Source: Drosophila miranda
Lineage: Eukaryota > Arthropoda > Insecta > Diptera > Drosophilidae
DNA length: 64,000 bases
NCBI RefSeq assembly: GCF_003369915.1
Contig: NW_022881614.1
Location: forward strand, 682,001 to 746,000
Reading direction: 5' to 3'
Positions 8,936-18,733 of the stretch are shown here, piece by piece. A program made the translations under genes and the position numbers. Each line of letters starts with the position of its first letter. Positions within the stretch are counted from its first letter, which is position 1. The notes under the pieces are model-generated. The model was not told where the DNA came from and searched no databases. It was given only the letters and a program-made list of their open reading frames with translations.

Positions 8936-11145
8936 TTCATCCTGAAGGGGCAGAACCGCTATTTTTACAACGGCCCTCTTGAAGATGCTTGCTTGGGCGC
9001 AGCTGGCGGCTACGCTGGGATGATCGTCGAACGCAGCAATCGGCGCTTCTTTACGAAGGCGGCTTGTCGTGATTACGTCTTGATCATCGGGAACCTCTGT
9101 AATTGTATAGAATGGCAGGAAATTTGGCAATGTAGAAATTGTTGAAAGTTGAATTTCATTTAGCGTGGATATGTAGGTTTTTAATATATGGAAAAGTTCG
9201 CGCTGCAGTTCCTGATTCTCCGATCGCAGTTTTTCCACTTGCACCTGGCACTCGAGCAGCTGCTTCCTGCATTGCTGCTCTAAGTTTTGGTACTCCAGCG
9301 TTGTGGGTCGAAAATCGTCAATAGAGATGCACGAGGAATTTTCAAAAGCGGCTAAAGCTGCACGCTTATTCTCCGAGCTATCAATGCTTCCTGATACTAT
9401 CCAACCAAGTTTTGTCTCCTGCAATGTTGGCAATTGGGCTGATAGTCGAATCTGTCCGACGCACATTAAATCGAAGAACAAACCAGAACCTATCAACAGA
9501 TCGATACGTTGGGGCTTGGAGAAATTAGGATCAGCTAGTTTTAGATTATTCGGCATTGGCCAATCCTTTGCGTCTACGCCGAAGTTAGGCTGCATTTCCG
9601 TAATTGAGTTGGTGACAATTGCAGCGAAGGAAGCTCGATAGCTTGCGTCCTGGGATTGTACAACTATATGTACAGACTTGCTCGAAGGTAGAATGGAATC
9701 TCCGATTCCAGAGATGTGAACATAAGACGAGCGATGATCCAATTGCAACTGATCAGCAAGTCTAGATGTTACAAAGTTTGCCTGTGATGCAGAATCCAAA
9801 ATGGCACGACATGGGATAAGTGCTCCATAACGATCTGTTACATGGACGAGGGCAGTAGGTAGCAACACGTTCTGGCTAGGCTGAGATTTCTGGATCGAGG
9901 GGGAGGATCGATTCCTCGGCCGGTGAAGAGGAAGATGAAGCACCAGTTCCCGATGGAATGTGGAGTAGCGTGTGATGTTTGGCCTGGCAATGCCTGCAAA
10001 GTCCTGACCTGCACCTCTGCAATTCATGGCCTTTGTTGAGGCAGTTCAAACACAAGCGGCTCTTCTTTGCTTCTTTGTATCGTTCAAACGCAGAGAGATT
10101 CAGGAATGCCTGACATCTAGATATGTAATGCTCGGAGGAATTGCAATGGTTACATATGGGGTTAGGATGGTCGTTACTGGAGGTGATAAGGGTGACAGGT
10201 TTGTCTTCTCCCACCTGTTGACTAGGACTTGTTGCCATGGCTGATCCCAAATTCTCCAGCATCCGACATCTCGCTTCCAGAAATGAGGCCATGCTTGACC
10301 ACCGAGGCAATCCTGACGTCGGCAAGTTCTCTTCCCATTTCTCCTTTGTTTTGTGGTCCAGTTTCGTGCCTATGATGAAGATCAGCACCCCATCGGATAT
10401 CTCCTGCGGGGTCGCCAAGGTCTGAAGTGCCGATAGCCGAGCCCTTCTCCACCCCTTGTAGCCCGAAAATAGCCTTGACGTGTGCCTGAAAATGTAACAG
10501 TTTATTATCGAATCGCAACATTAGTAAATTCAACGCCTTGTCGTAATTCTCCTCAGAAAGTTCCAAGGAACGAATCGTATCCAGCGCAGCACCATCTAGA
10601 CATCCACGAAGATATTGGAATTTTTCGATGATTGGTATACGATGGTCTTTGTGCACCATTGTCGAGAACATCGAGTGGAATTCTGGCCAATCCATGTAGT
10701 TCCCACCGAATCGCGGAAGCTGCAACTCGGGCATTCGAGAACGGCCTATACTATTATAGGCGAACAACGACGAATTCCCCTCGAGAGTATGCCGAGCCGT
10801 TGAATTGGCAACATTTACCGTGCGAGCAGCCATCAACTCCCGCGACAGCCTGGACCTAACCTTGACATAAGCATTCGAAAAGTCCAGTCGGGCATCATGG
10901 GCTAACTGCAGGAAATCCAGCCTTTCAAGGCTCGTTTGAGCGGCATCGAAATCCGCATTCATTCGCTCGATTTGCTCTAAGCGAGCTTGAAGTTCTGCCT
11001 CATCTAACTCGGCAAGCTCTTCCTTGGTGAGAAAGCGATCCATGGCCTTTAGTTGGCGCGCGATGGACTCGGCCTTGTGCTTGTAGAAATCTACATCACT
11101 CGGCATTGCTGCGTTCGCGACATTGGTAGGCTCAGGTGCTGCCAT
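8909..11145 (-). pseudogene. BEL-type gag-protease ORF, broken (copy 2)
   Basis: The start at 11,145 and the domain order are the same as in copy 1 at 660-3,020. Two deletions shift the frame. About 41 bases are lost near 10,425, after the SAIG residues of gag. About 58 bases are lost near 9,900, between two copies of TCGATCC that still flank the gap in copy 1. A third, shorter deletion near 8,936 removes part of the C-terminal tail before ECSEQNPAD. The protein is thus split into three overlapping frames (11,145-10,222, 10,418-9,876 and 10,027-8,909). Confidence 0.87.
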
Positions 11146-11518
11146 GTTGAGGTTTTAAAAGAGTCACTCAGCACGACCGAAAAAGACACCCTGTATACGT
11201 ATAAACGTGGGACCGAAAGCAAAGGGATTACAGCTAATGCCTTTAGCTGTGCGGCTGTGCGAGCTGTCCGATTCCGCTTTGTACTCCGCTTGTGTGTATT
11301 AGTGAGTTCGCTGCACTGCCTACCGCACTGCACTGACCGAATTGTCGCGACAGAGAAATTAATAGCCAGCAATGCGTGTATGTAGGCGTATGTAAGTGTG
11401 TTTTAGCACCGAATTGTGCTTAACCGCCGAAAATTTGCTAGGGCTAACGATTGTCGATCGCGAATGATTATTAATTGACACTGCAACTCAGAGATCACGT
11501 CGGGGTCACCAAATTTTA

Positions 11519-11890
11519 TGTGGAGATAATGTTTTTTATCCCCAATCGGCCGACTAATTATTTCGAATTAAATAAAACTCGGCGCAGAAATAAAATTACT
11601 ATATGTTCTTTAATGCGTGACATCCAAATTGCAAGTGTGGCTTGCCTGCCCTTTACATTGCCGCTCCGATCGCTAAGCGCAGCTTCGCTCGGCCGACGTC
11701 GGTAGGCAGACGCAAAGCGGAGATAGCGAAGAGCGAGCTGGCAGAGAGCGTTTAGCAGGGCAAGCAAGCGCAAAGCTTTAACAAACAAATGAGTGACATA
11801 GACATAAGTAACAAACAAAATAAGCGGCTGAGGGCCAAGAATTAGGTGCTATTTGGCAAGCAGCTAATCGGCTGGGTTCTGCTCCGAACA
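11519..11890 (-). repeat. 5' LTR of BEL-like copy 2
   Basis: This is the full 372 bp LTR. The leader with the primer-binding region lies on its left (about 11,497-11,513, complement of TGGTGACCCCGACGTG). Confidence 0.93.
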
Positions 11891-12055
11891 CCAAGTTTTA
11901 CAAGTATGTTTGTGACTAATTATATGCGTGTACGTCTGATGCGTGGCTGAACCGACAACTGACTATCTCTCTCTCAGAGCCGATTACTGCTCTATCCCGA
12001 CGACACGACGAAAACACGACCGCTTCGTGTCTCTCTCTTTCCTTCGTTTTCTACA

Positions 12056-12166
12056 TATGTATATACTTTATGGGGTCGGAAACGATTCCTTCTGTACGTT
12101 ACACACATCCACTTTTACCACAAATCTAATATACCCCAATACTCATTTTGAGTATCGGGTATAAAA
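12056..12166 (-). mobile_element. DINE-1/mini-me-like element, right half
   Basis: It continues the DINE broken at 8,481, from TATGTATATACTTTATGGGG to the terminal GAGTATCGGGTAT near 12,161. The GC-rich retroelement starts at once after it. Confidence 0.8.
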
Positions 12167-12339
12167 ACCACGTAGCCAGCCACCTACGAGGCAGAAAGAG
12201 ACGGGGCGAGACGCGAAAAACCACGCGGCCAGCCACCTACGCGACAGAAAGAGACGGGGAGAGACGCCGAAGACACAGCACCGCGTGCCGGACGGCGCCT
12301 AAAACTTTGGCACGCGACGGCGACAAAGCGGCACCAGCG

Positions 12340-12690
12340 ACAGAGTAGCAAAGCAGCAGCAGCGGCGCAGCGGCAGAGCAGCAAAGCAGCAGCGACAGAG
12401 CAACGAGGCAGCGGCAGAGCGGAGAAGCAGCAGCGACAGAGCAACGAGGCAGCGGCAGAGCGGAGAAGGCGCAGCGACAGAGCAGCCAGGCAGTGACAGA
12501 GCAGCGAGACAGTGACAGAGCAGCCAGGCAGTGACAGAGCAGCGAGACAGTGACAGAACATCCAAGCAGTGACAGAGCAGCGAGGCAGTGACAGAGCAGC
12601 GAGACAGTGACAGAGCAGCCAAGCAGTGACAGAGCAGCCAAGCAGCGAAGCAGCAAAGCAGCGGTAGAACAACGGAGCAGCGAGGGACAG
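12340..12690 (+). repeat. 19 bp tandem repeats in the leader of the GC-rich element
   Basis: Units of the form CAGTGACAGAGCAGCGAGA repeat at 19 bp over ~12,490-12,650, preceded by related CAGCGACAGAGCAACGAGG units. A 55 bp direct repeat (ACCACG-GCCAGCCACCTACG...) lies just upstream at 12,168-12,270. The long Leu/Ser/Cys-rich minus-strand ORFs are shadows of this array. Confidence 0.85.
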
Positions 12691-12884
12691 CCGGCGATCG
12701 CAGAGGAGCAGCTACATGGCAGAGGAGCCCTCGGCCACAAAGCCATGGCCACGGCCAATATAAGGCGGAGCAGGAACACCGGTCAGGACAGTTGTTACCG
12801 AGCAGTCAGACAGTCATTACCGGGCAGTCAGGTAGTTGTTACCGAGCAGTCACACAGTTACCACCGAGCAGTCAGACAGAACCT

Positions 12885-13110
12885 TTCCCTGTACCGCGCC
12901 ACGTATCCTTCGACAGGATCATCCAACCCAGTATTTTGTATCCTAGTACAGGATCACCGATCTAGTACCGTGCCGCGTGCCCTTCGAACAGGATCCTCCA
13001 CCCCAGTGCCGTGTATCCTAGTATAGGATCACCGATCCAGTACCGTGCCGCGTGTCCTTCGAACAGGACTCTCCACCCAGTGCCGCGTATCCTAGTACAG
13101 AAGCCCCAGA
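12885..13110 (+). repeat. ~70 bp imperfect repeats (GTATCCTAGTACAGGATCACC)
   Basis: The block ATCCTAGTA-AGGATCACCGATC-AGTACCGTGCCGCGTG recurs about three times before the gag start at 13,170. Shorter CCGAGCAGTCA-ACAG units precede it (12,795-12,885). Confidence 0.75.
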
Positions 13111-13169
13111 CTCAGTACCGTGCTGATAAGGACTCGTACCGGTGCCCCGATTAGTGTACCAGGATCAGG

Positions 13170-14563
13170 ATGAACATCCGCGGGATAGCGTCCCGCAGGA
13201 AGGACGAGCTGCAGAGCCTAGCTAAGGAGTTTGGACTAGGAGAAACTGGGACTGTAGAGGACCTACGGAGCCGGATCACCGCATTCATCGCATGCCCTGG
13301 GCACACCGAAGCCGTGCAGGCAAGGCTGGACGAATTGGCTACGCACTTTGGGAACATCCCGAGCCCCAGGGACCACCGGAGTCCAGCCACGTCACCCGGG
13401 CCAGAGAGCCGGACGAAGATGGAAGACAGCAAGGAGGGACCAAAACTGCGATTAATTGTACCCGAGCTGCCCAGCACGAGCCAAGGATCCACCCACGGAT
13501 ACCGCGAGTCAGCAACCGAGACACCGGCCGCCCAACCACAACGAGCTGCCCAAGGACCACTCCAAGGAACCAGACCAGAGCCGTTCAGCAAGAACCACGC
13601 GCCAGTACCCACTACCGCTGGACCCCTGGCCACGCCCAGCCACCAGACAACCACGGAAGGAGAACATCCACGTCTTCCTCAGGGACATCGGGTCTCACGC
13701 CCCGGAGGGGGTGAGATCTCGTACTCGTTACTGGCGGACAAACTCCGGAAATGGGGATTTACTTTCGACGGCCACGCGGACCCACTAGCGTTCATCGAAA
13801 GGCTCGAGGAGCGAGTGGAATCATACGGCGGGAGCCCAGAGCAGTTGCCGCGAGCCATCTCCGGTCTCCTTACAGGTAAGGCCGAAGGATGGTTCCGAAC
13901 TTTTCAGATGCAGGGACAGAATTGAACAGACTTTCGGAAAGAATTCCTAGAATTCTTCCTGCCCCCAGATACTTCCAGCGGCTGGAAGACACCATACGAA
14001 GTCGGGAACAGAAGCCCAAGGAATCCTTCCGGGATTACCTTATCGAGTTGCGTCTGATGATGCAACGAGCCCAGTATACTCGGGAACAGGAACTCGAGCG
14101 GATCTACGAAAATCTCCGTCCGGAGTATCAAATGTATACGCGCAGACAAGATTTCCGATCACTCACAGAATTGACCCAGCTCGTCTCGGCCTACGAAAAC
14201 GCGCGGGACCGAGACGCACTCCGCAGCATCGGGACCACGCAGAACCATCGACCCCGTGCCGCCTTTACCGGCAATGGAACCAACCCCCAACGGGGCAACA
14301 CACACGAGACGCCCGGGAAAACCGAGATCGCCAACCGAGGAATCGGCCAGGAGGAAGAGCAAGCGATCGATGTGGGGAAAACGGCCATTTCAGTGGTGCG
14401 TGCACAAACCGACAGAAGCTGTTCTGTTGGGAATGTGGCCACCGAGGGGTCCGGACCATCAACTGCTGCCGGAAACCAGCGTCGGGAAACGGGTCGGGTC
14501 TCCGCCCAACTGGGACATGGACGGAGGCGCGCACCCAGGAACAGGAGAAACCCACCCATTAAG
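13170..14563 (+). pseudogene. gag of the GC-rich retroelement, frameshifted
   Basis: The ATG at 13,170 opens a frame with a SAP-like N-terminus, then a long linker, then the Ty3-type gag core (YSLLADKLRKWGF, AISGLLTGKAEGWFRTF) up to 13,925. The core continues in other frames: KEFLEFFLPP near 13,935-13,970, then RYFQRLEDTIRSREQ onward from ~13,967. At least two frameshifts therefore break it. The zinc-knuckle region near 14,356-14,440 is degenerate: the first has Ser for the first Cys (SDRCGENGHFSGAC), the second Val for the conserved His (CWECGHRGVRTINC). A functional nucleocapsid is unlikely. Confidence 0.72.
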
Positions 14564-14564
14564 C

Positions 14565-15935
14565 ATGACCGGAGGAAGGATCGCTGCCCTGGTGGACATC
14601 AATGGGAGAGCATTTGCGGCCACCCTCGACACTGGAGCCACACGATCCTTCATCAGTGAGCGGCTGGCGAAGGAGATAGGGACGACCGAGAACAGGCGAG
14701 AGGTGAGGTCCAGGATCCGCCTGACAGATGGAACCAGGAAGGAGATCAACCAAGCGATAGCAGTCACAGTGCGCCTGGATCAGCAAGAAACACAGGTATC
14801 TCTTCTTATACTCCCCACGGTATTAGACGACTTCATCTTGGGGCTCGACTTCCTCTGTGGCATCCGCGCAAGGATCCACTGCGGACGGGCATATCTACAG
14901 CTGAAGTTGCAGCAGAAACCCGCCGGGACGATACCATCATGCACCGCCCAGCCACGCCCACGGTCTGTCACGTTTGCGGACTCCACTGCCATCCGAGACC
15001 AGCCGCAGACCAACACCCCACAGCCACCCACGAACCATCCAACCGCAGTGACAACAAAGCCCTACCAGACAAGATCAAGCAACAACCCCAGGACTACGCC
15101 ACAACAGGACACGAAGAAAGCTACGACGGAAAGAACTGCGACACCGATGGAACCAACCATGGCCAGTTCCCCAGCACGAACCCCGACACCAACAGGACAA
15201 CGCAACAAAACGAAGACTTTGGCAGAGACAGCTACGGCTCCACTGGATCAATCCAGGGCCAGCTCGTCGAACCAGGAGTCACCAACAGGAGACAGCAGGA
15301 AACAAAGGACTTTGGCAGAGACAGCTACGGCTCCACTGGATCAATCCAGGGCCAGCTCGTCGAACCAGGAGTCACCAACAGGAGACAGCAGGAAACAAAG
15401 GACTTGGGCAGAGACAGCTACGGCTCCACTGGATCAGTCCAGGGCCAGCTCGTCGAACCAGGAGTCACCAACAGGACACAGCAGGAAGCAAGGGACTTTG
15501 GCAGAGTCAGCTACGGCTCCACTGGATCAATCCAGGGCCAGCTCGTCGAACCAGGAGTCACTAACAGGACACAGCAGGAAGCAAGGGACTTTGGCAGAGA
15601 CAGCTACGGCTCCACTGGATCAATACAGGGCCAGCTCGTCGAACCAGGAGTCACTAACAGGACACAGCAGGAAGCAAGGGACTTTGGCAGAGACAGCTAC
15701 GGCTCCACTGGATCAATCCAGGGCCAGCTCGTCGAACCGGGAGTCAGCAACAGGACCCAGGAATCACCAGGATACTCCAGCAAAGATAGCTGCGGCCCCG
15801 CGGGGCCCAGCTCATCGAACCGGGAGTCACCACGTAGTCACCCAACACGACAGACATCACGCAAGCCACGAACCCCGATACCACAGGACGAGATCACAGA
15901 AACCCCTACGACGGACTACCAACTGGAGCCATTAG
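14565..15935 (+). CDS. Retropepsin-like protein with 31-aa tandem repeats (unit 1)
   Basis: From the ATG at 14,565 the frame encodes a retroviral-type aspartic protease. The active-site motif DTGATRSF is at ~14,629, a hydrophobic flap region follows, and ILGLDFL at ~14,837 is the typical second conserved block. After a Thr/Pro/Asn-rich linker come six ~31-residue repeats (ETATAPLDQSRASSSNQES core). The frame ends at 15,935 without an RT. The protease looks complete and would act as a dimer on the polyprotein. In the +1 frame the repeat is also open, because the repeat period is a multiple of three. Confidence 0.65.
   Translation: MTGGRIAALVDINGRAFAATLDTGATRSFISERLAKEIGTTENRREVRSRIRLTDGTRKEINQAIAVTVRLDQQETQVSLLILPTVLDDFILGLDFLCGIRARIHCGRAYLQLKLQQKPAGTIPSCTAQPRPRSVTFADSTAIRDQPQTNTPQPPTNHPTAVTTKPYQTRSSNNPRTTPQQDTKKATTERTATPMEPTMASSPARTPTPTGQRNKTKTLAETATAPLDQSRASSSNQESPTGDSRKQRTLAETATAPLDQSRASSSNQESPTGDSRKQRTWAETATAPLDQSRASSSNQESPTGHSRKQGTLAESATAPLDQSRASSSNQESLTGHSRKQGTLAETATAPLDQYRASSSNQESLTGHSRKQGTLAETATAPLDQSRASSSNRESATGPRNHQDTPAKIAAAPRGPAHRTGSHHVVTQHDRHHASHEPRYHRTRSQKPLRRTTNWSH
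15216..15775 (+). repeat. 93 bp tandem repeat, six units (unit 1)
   Basis: ACTTTGGCAGAGACAGCTAC recurs at 15,216, 15,309, 15,402 (variant), 15,495, 15,588 and 15,681. The period is exactly 93 bp (31 codons) with few substitutions between units. Confidence 0.92.
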
Positions 15936-16039
15936 CCGACGCCGAGATAGCTCGGGAACGCAACTCGTTTCGCCCAGCCGACTCGGATGACTACGAGAAC
16001 GTGATCTTGGCCACCATTACCGCCCTGGAACTGGAGCCC

Positions 16040-16354
16040 AGCATTCATCGTACTCGGCCGGGAACCTCGGTTGCCTGGAGCCTTTTACGAAGAGGCGATC
16101 CCAGGACTAGGCGAAGTGACAGAGATCCCAACCGACAAGGCCAAGCGACTCAAGGAAATCTTCGCCATCGTACAGGAAAATACCCAGCAGGCATCACAGA
16201 CGCAGAGCAGGAACTACAACCTACGTCGACGCGAATGGAGACCCACGATCGGGACGCTCGTGATGCTACGCCAACATCACCTGTCCAAAGCGGCGGACAA
16301 CTTCGCTGCCAAACTGGCTCTCAAATATGAGGGGCCTTACAAAGTAGTAAAATT
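16040..16354 (+). pseudogene. Integrase C-terminal segment (unit 1)
   Basis: The frame at 16,071-16,354 encodes NYNLRRREWRP, GTLVMLRQHHLS and LKYEGPYKVVKF. This is the GPY/F-like module found at the integrase C-terminus of Ty3-type elements. It is cut at KVVKF by the duplication junction and then runs into the zinc-knuckle sequence of unit 2. The catalytic core and zinc domain of integrase are missing. Confidence 0.7.
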
Positions 16355-16528
16355 CAGTGGTGCGTGCACAAACCGACAGAAGCTGTTCTGTTGGGAATGT
16401 GGCCACCGAGGGGTCCGGCCCATCAACTGCTGCCGGAAACCAGCGTCGGGAAACGGGTCGGGTCTCCGCCCAACTGGGACATGGACGGAGGCGCGCACCC
16501 AGGAACAGGAGAAACCCACCCATTAAGC

Positions 16529-17899
16529 ATGACCGGAGGAAGGATCGCTGCCCTGGTGGACATCAATGGGAGAGCATTTGCGGCCACCTTCGACACTGGA
16601 GCCACACGATCCTTCATCAGTGAGCGGCTGGCGAAGGAGATAGGGACGACCGAGAACAGGCGAGAGGTGAGGTCCAGGATCCGCCTGACAGATGGAACCA
16701 GGAAGGAGATCAACCAAGCGATAGCAGTCACAGTGCGCCTGGATCAGCAAGAAACACAGGTATCTCTTCTTATACTCCCCACGGTATTAGACGACTTCAT
16801 CTTGGGGCTCGACTTCCTCTGTGGCATCCGCGCAAGGATCCACTGCGGACGGGCATATCTACAGCTGAAGTTGCAGCAGAAACCCGCCGGGACGATACCA
16901 TCATGCACCGCCCAGCCACGCCCACGGTCTGTCACGTTTGCGGACTCCACTGCCATCCGAGACCAGCCGCAGACCAACACCCCACAGCCAACCACGAACC
17001 ATCCAACCGCAGTGACAACAAAGCCCTACCAGACAAGATCAAGCAACAACCCCAGGACTACGCCACAACAGGACACGAAGAAAGCTACGACGGAAAGAAC
17101 TGCGACACCGATGGAACCAACCATGGCCAGTTCCCCAGCACGAACCCCGACACCAACAGGACAACGCAACAAAACGAAGACTTTGGCAGAGACAGCTACG
17201 GCTCCACTGGATCAATCCAGGGCCAGCTCGTCGAACCAGGAGTCACCAACAGGAGACAGCAGGAAACAAAGGACTTTGGCAGAGACAGCTACGGCTCCAC
17301 TGGATCAATCCAGGGCCAGCTCGTCGAACCAGGAGTCACCAACAGGAGACAGCAGGAAACAAAGGACTTGGGCAGAGACAGCTACGGCTCCACTGGATCA
17401 GTCCAGGGCCAGCTCGTCGAACCAGGAGTCACCAACAGGACACAGCAGGAAGCAAGGGACTTTGGCAGAGTCAGCTACGGCTCCACTGGATCAATCCAGG
17501 GCCAGCTCGTCGAACCAGGAGTCACTAACAGGACACAGCAGGAAGCAAGGGACTTTGGCAGAGACAGCTACGGCTCCACTGGATCAATACAGGGCCAGCT
17601 CGTCGAACCAGGAGTCACTAACAGGACACAGCAGGAAGCAAGGGACTTTGGCAGAGACAGCTACGGCTCCACTGGATCAATCCAGGGCCAGCTCGTCGAA
17701 CCGGGAGTCAGCAACAGGACCCAGGAATCACCAGGATACTCCAGCAAAGATAGCTGCGGCCCCGCGGGGCCCAGCTCATCGAACCGGGAGTCACCACGTA
17801 GTCACCCAACACGACAGACATCACGCAAGCCACGAACCCCGATACCACAGGACGAGATCACAGAAACCCCTACGACGGACTACCAACTGGAGCCATTAG
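16529..17899 (+). CDS. Retropepsin-like protein with 31-aa tandem repeats (unit 2)
   Basis: This is the copy of 14,565-15,935 shifted by exactly 1,964 bases. The residue before the protease motif is changed (FDTGATRSF here, LDTGATRSF in unit 1), but the catalytic Asp-Thr-Gly is kept. The six 93 bp repeats are retained (17,180-17,739). No promoter or start context distinguishes it from unit 1, so it may never be translated separately. Confidence 0.6.
   Translation: MTGGRIAALVDINGRAFAATFDTGATRSFISERLAKEIGTTENRREVRSRIRLTDGTRKEINQAIAVTVRLDQQETQVSLLILPTVLDDFILGLDFLCGIRARIHCGRAYLQLKLQQKPAGTIPSCTAQPRPRSVTFADSTAIRDQPQTNTPQPTTNHPTAVTTKPYQTRSSNNPRTTPQQDTKKATTERTATPMEPTMASSPARTPTPTGQRNKTKTLAETATAPLDQSRASSSNQESPTGDSRKQRTLAETATAPLDQSRASSSNQESPTGDSRKQRTWAETATAPLDQSRASSSNQESPTGHSRKQGTLAESATAPLDQSRASSSNQESLTGHSRKQGTLAETATAPLDQYRASSSNQESLTGHSRKQGTLAETATAPLDQSRASSSNRESATGPRNHQDTPAKIAAAPRGPAHRTGSHHVVTQHDRHHASHEPRYHRTRSQKPLRRTTNWSH
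17180..17739 (+). repeat. 93 bp tandem repeat, six units (unit 2)
   Basis: Same array as at 15,216, carried along by the 1,964 bp duplication. Confidence 0.92.
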
Positions 17900-18003
17900 C
17901 CGACGCCGAGATAGCTCGGGAACGCAACTAGTTTCGCCCAGCCGACTCGGATGACTACGAGAACGTGATCTTGGCCACCATTACCGCCCTGGAACTGGAG
18001 CCC

Positions 18004-18514
18004 AGCATTCATCGTACTCGGCCGGGAACCTCGGTTGCCTGGAGCCTTTTACGAAGAGGCGATCCCAGGACTAGGCGAAGTGACAGAGATCCCAACCGAC
18101 AAGGCCAAGCGACTCAAGGAAATCTTCGCCATCGTACAGGAAAATACCCAGCAGGCATCACAGACGCAGAGCAGGAACTACAACCTACGTCGACGCGAAT
18201 GGAGACCCACGATCGGGACGCTCGTGATGCTACGCCAACATCACCTGTCCAAAGCGGCGGACAACTTCGCTGCCAAACTGGCTCTCAAATAGGAGGGGCC
18301 TTACAAAGTAGTAAAATTTATTTCCCCCACCATAGCAAGACTCCAGAAGCATCCGCGAAGACAACGACGAACGGCCGGACTAGCCGACATCAAGGCCTAC
18401 CACGACCACGAGCACAACCTCACCATCGACGACGTCGAACACACCCTCACCAGCGAAAACGAAGAAGACAACGATGAGGACGACCCCAGCACCAGGAAAA
18501 CCGCGAGTTCATGA
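18004..18514 (+). pseudogene. Integrase C-terminus and end of pol (unit 2)
   Basis: The same GPY/F-like module as in unit 1 is interrupted by TAG just before EGPYKVVKF (~18,290). Here it continues into what was probably the original pol end, with ISPTIARLQ, an acidic tail (ENEEDNDEDD) and TGA at 18,512-18,514. This shows that unit 2, and not unit 1, is joined to the ancestral 3' sequence. Confidence 0.68.
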
Positions 18515-18733
18515 GGGCCACTTATGGTAGTGCGCTGCCGTAATGTCCTCGCCCCACAAGGGGCAACCGCGTACACACGCAGTAAGATAGCTTAACTCCC
18601 CTTAGGGGATTAGAGTAAGAAATAGCCAGAAACTAGAAAATGCACCGATCAGGGAAACACAGGGCACAGGGCACATCAGTGGCACAGGTCAGGTTCTAAC
18701 CAAACAAGGTTTCTTCCCCCCACCAGATCCGAC

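Larger units (their letters stand above)
8564..11890 (-). mobile_element. BEL/Pao-like element, non-autonomous copy 2 (3,327 bp)
   Basis: It is complete, with two 372 bp LTRs and the 5 bp duplication CCAAG at 8,559-8,563 and 11,891-11,895. The two LTRs differ at only two positions that I could see (near 8,611/11,566 and 8,834/11,789), so the insertion is recent. It has the same internal structure as copy 1, lacking RT and integrase. Confidence 0.93.
8482..12055 (-). repeat. gypsy solo LTR, split by BEL-like copy 2
   Basis: TGTAGTAGTTTAAG at 8,482 to AACAGCTCCAAG at 8,563, then CCAAGTTTTACAAG at 11,891 to TTTTCTACA at 12,055, rebuild one LTR of about 242 bp on the minus strand. It matches the LTRs at 53,194 and 58,436. 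Its flanks, TATA on the left and TATG on the right, fit a 4 bp target duplication with one change. No internal gypsy sequence is attached on either side, so it is a solo LTR. Confidence 0.85.
14391..16354 (+). repeat. 1,964 bp tandem duplication, unit 1
   Basis: Sequence from CAGTGGTGCGTGCACAAACC (14,391) to GTAGTAAAATT (16,353) is repeated immediately at 16,355. Only about five differences are visible over 1,964 bp (for example at 14,449/16,413 and 14,624/16,588). The junction shows 2-3 bp of shared TT/ATT between the unit ends. Confidence 0.92.
16355..18318 (+). repeat. 1,964 bp tandem duplication, unit 2
   Basis: Second copy of 14,391-16,354. Two of its few differences create stop codons: TCG to TAG near 17,930 and TAT to TAG near 18,290, both in frames open in unit 1. 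Confidence 0.92.

Noticed and set aside
12184..12779. Three long minus-strand ORFs rich in Leu, Ser, Cys and Ala
   Set aside because: They are translations of the 19 bp CAGTGACAGAGCAGC array, open in several frames because the repeat lacks stops.
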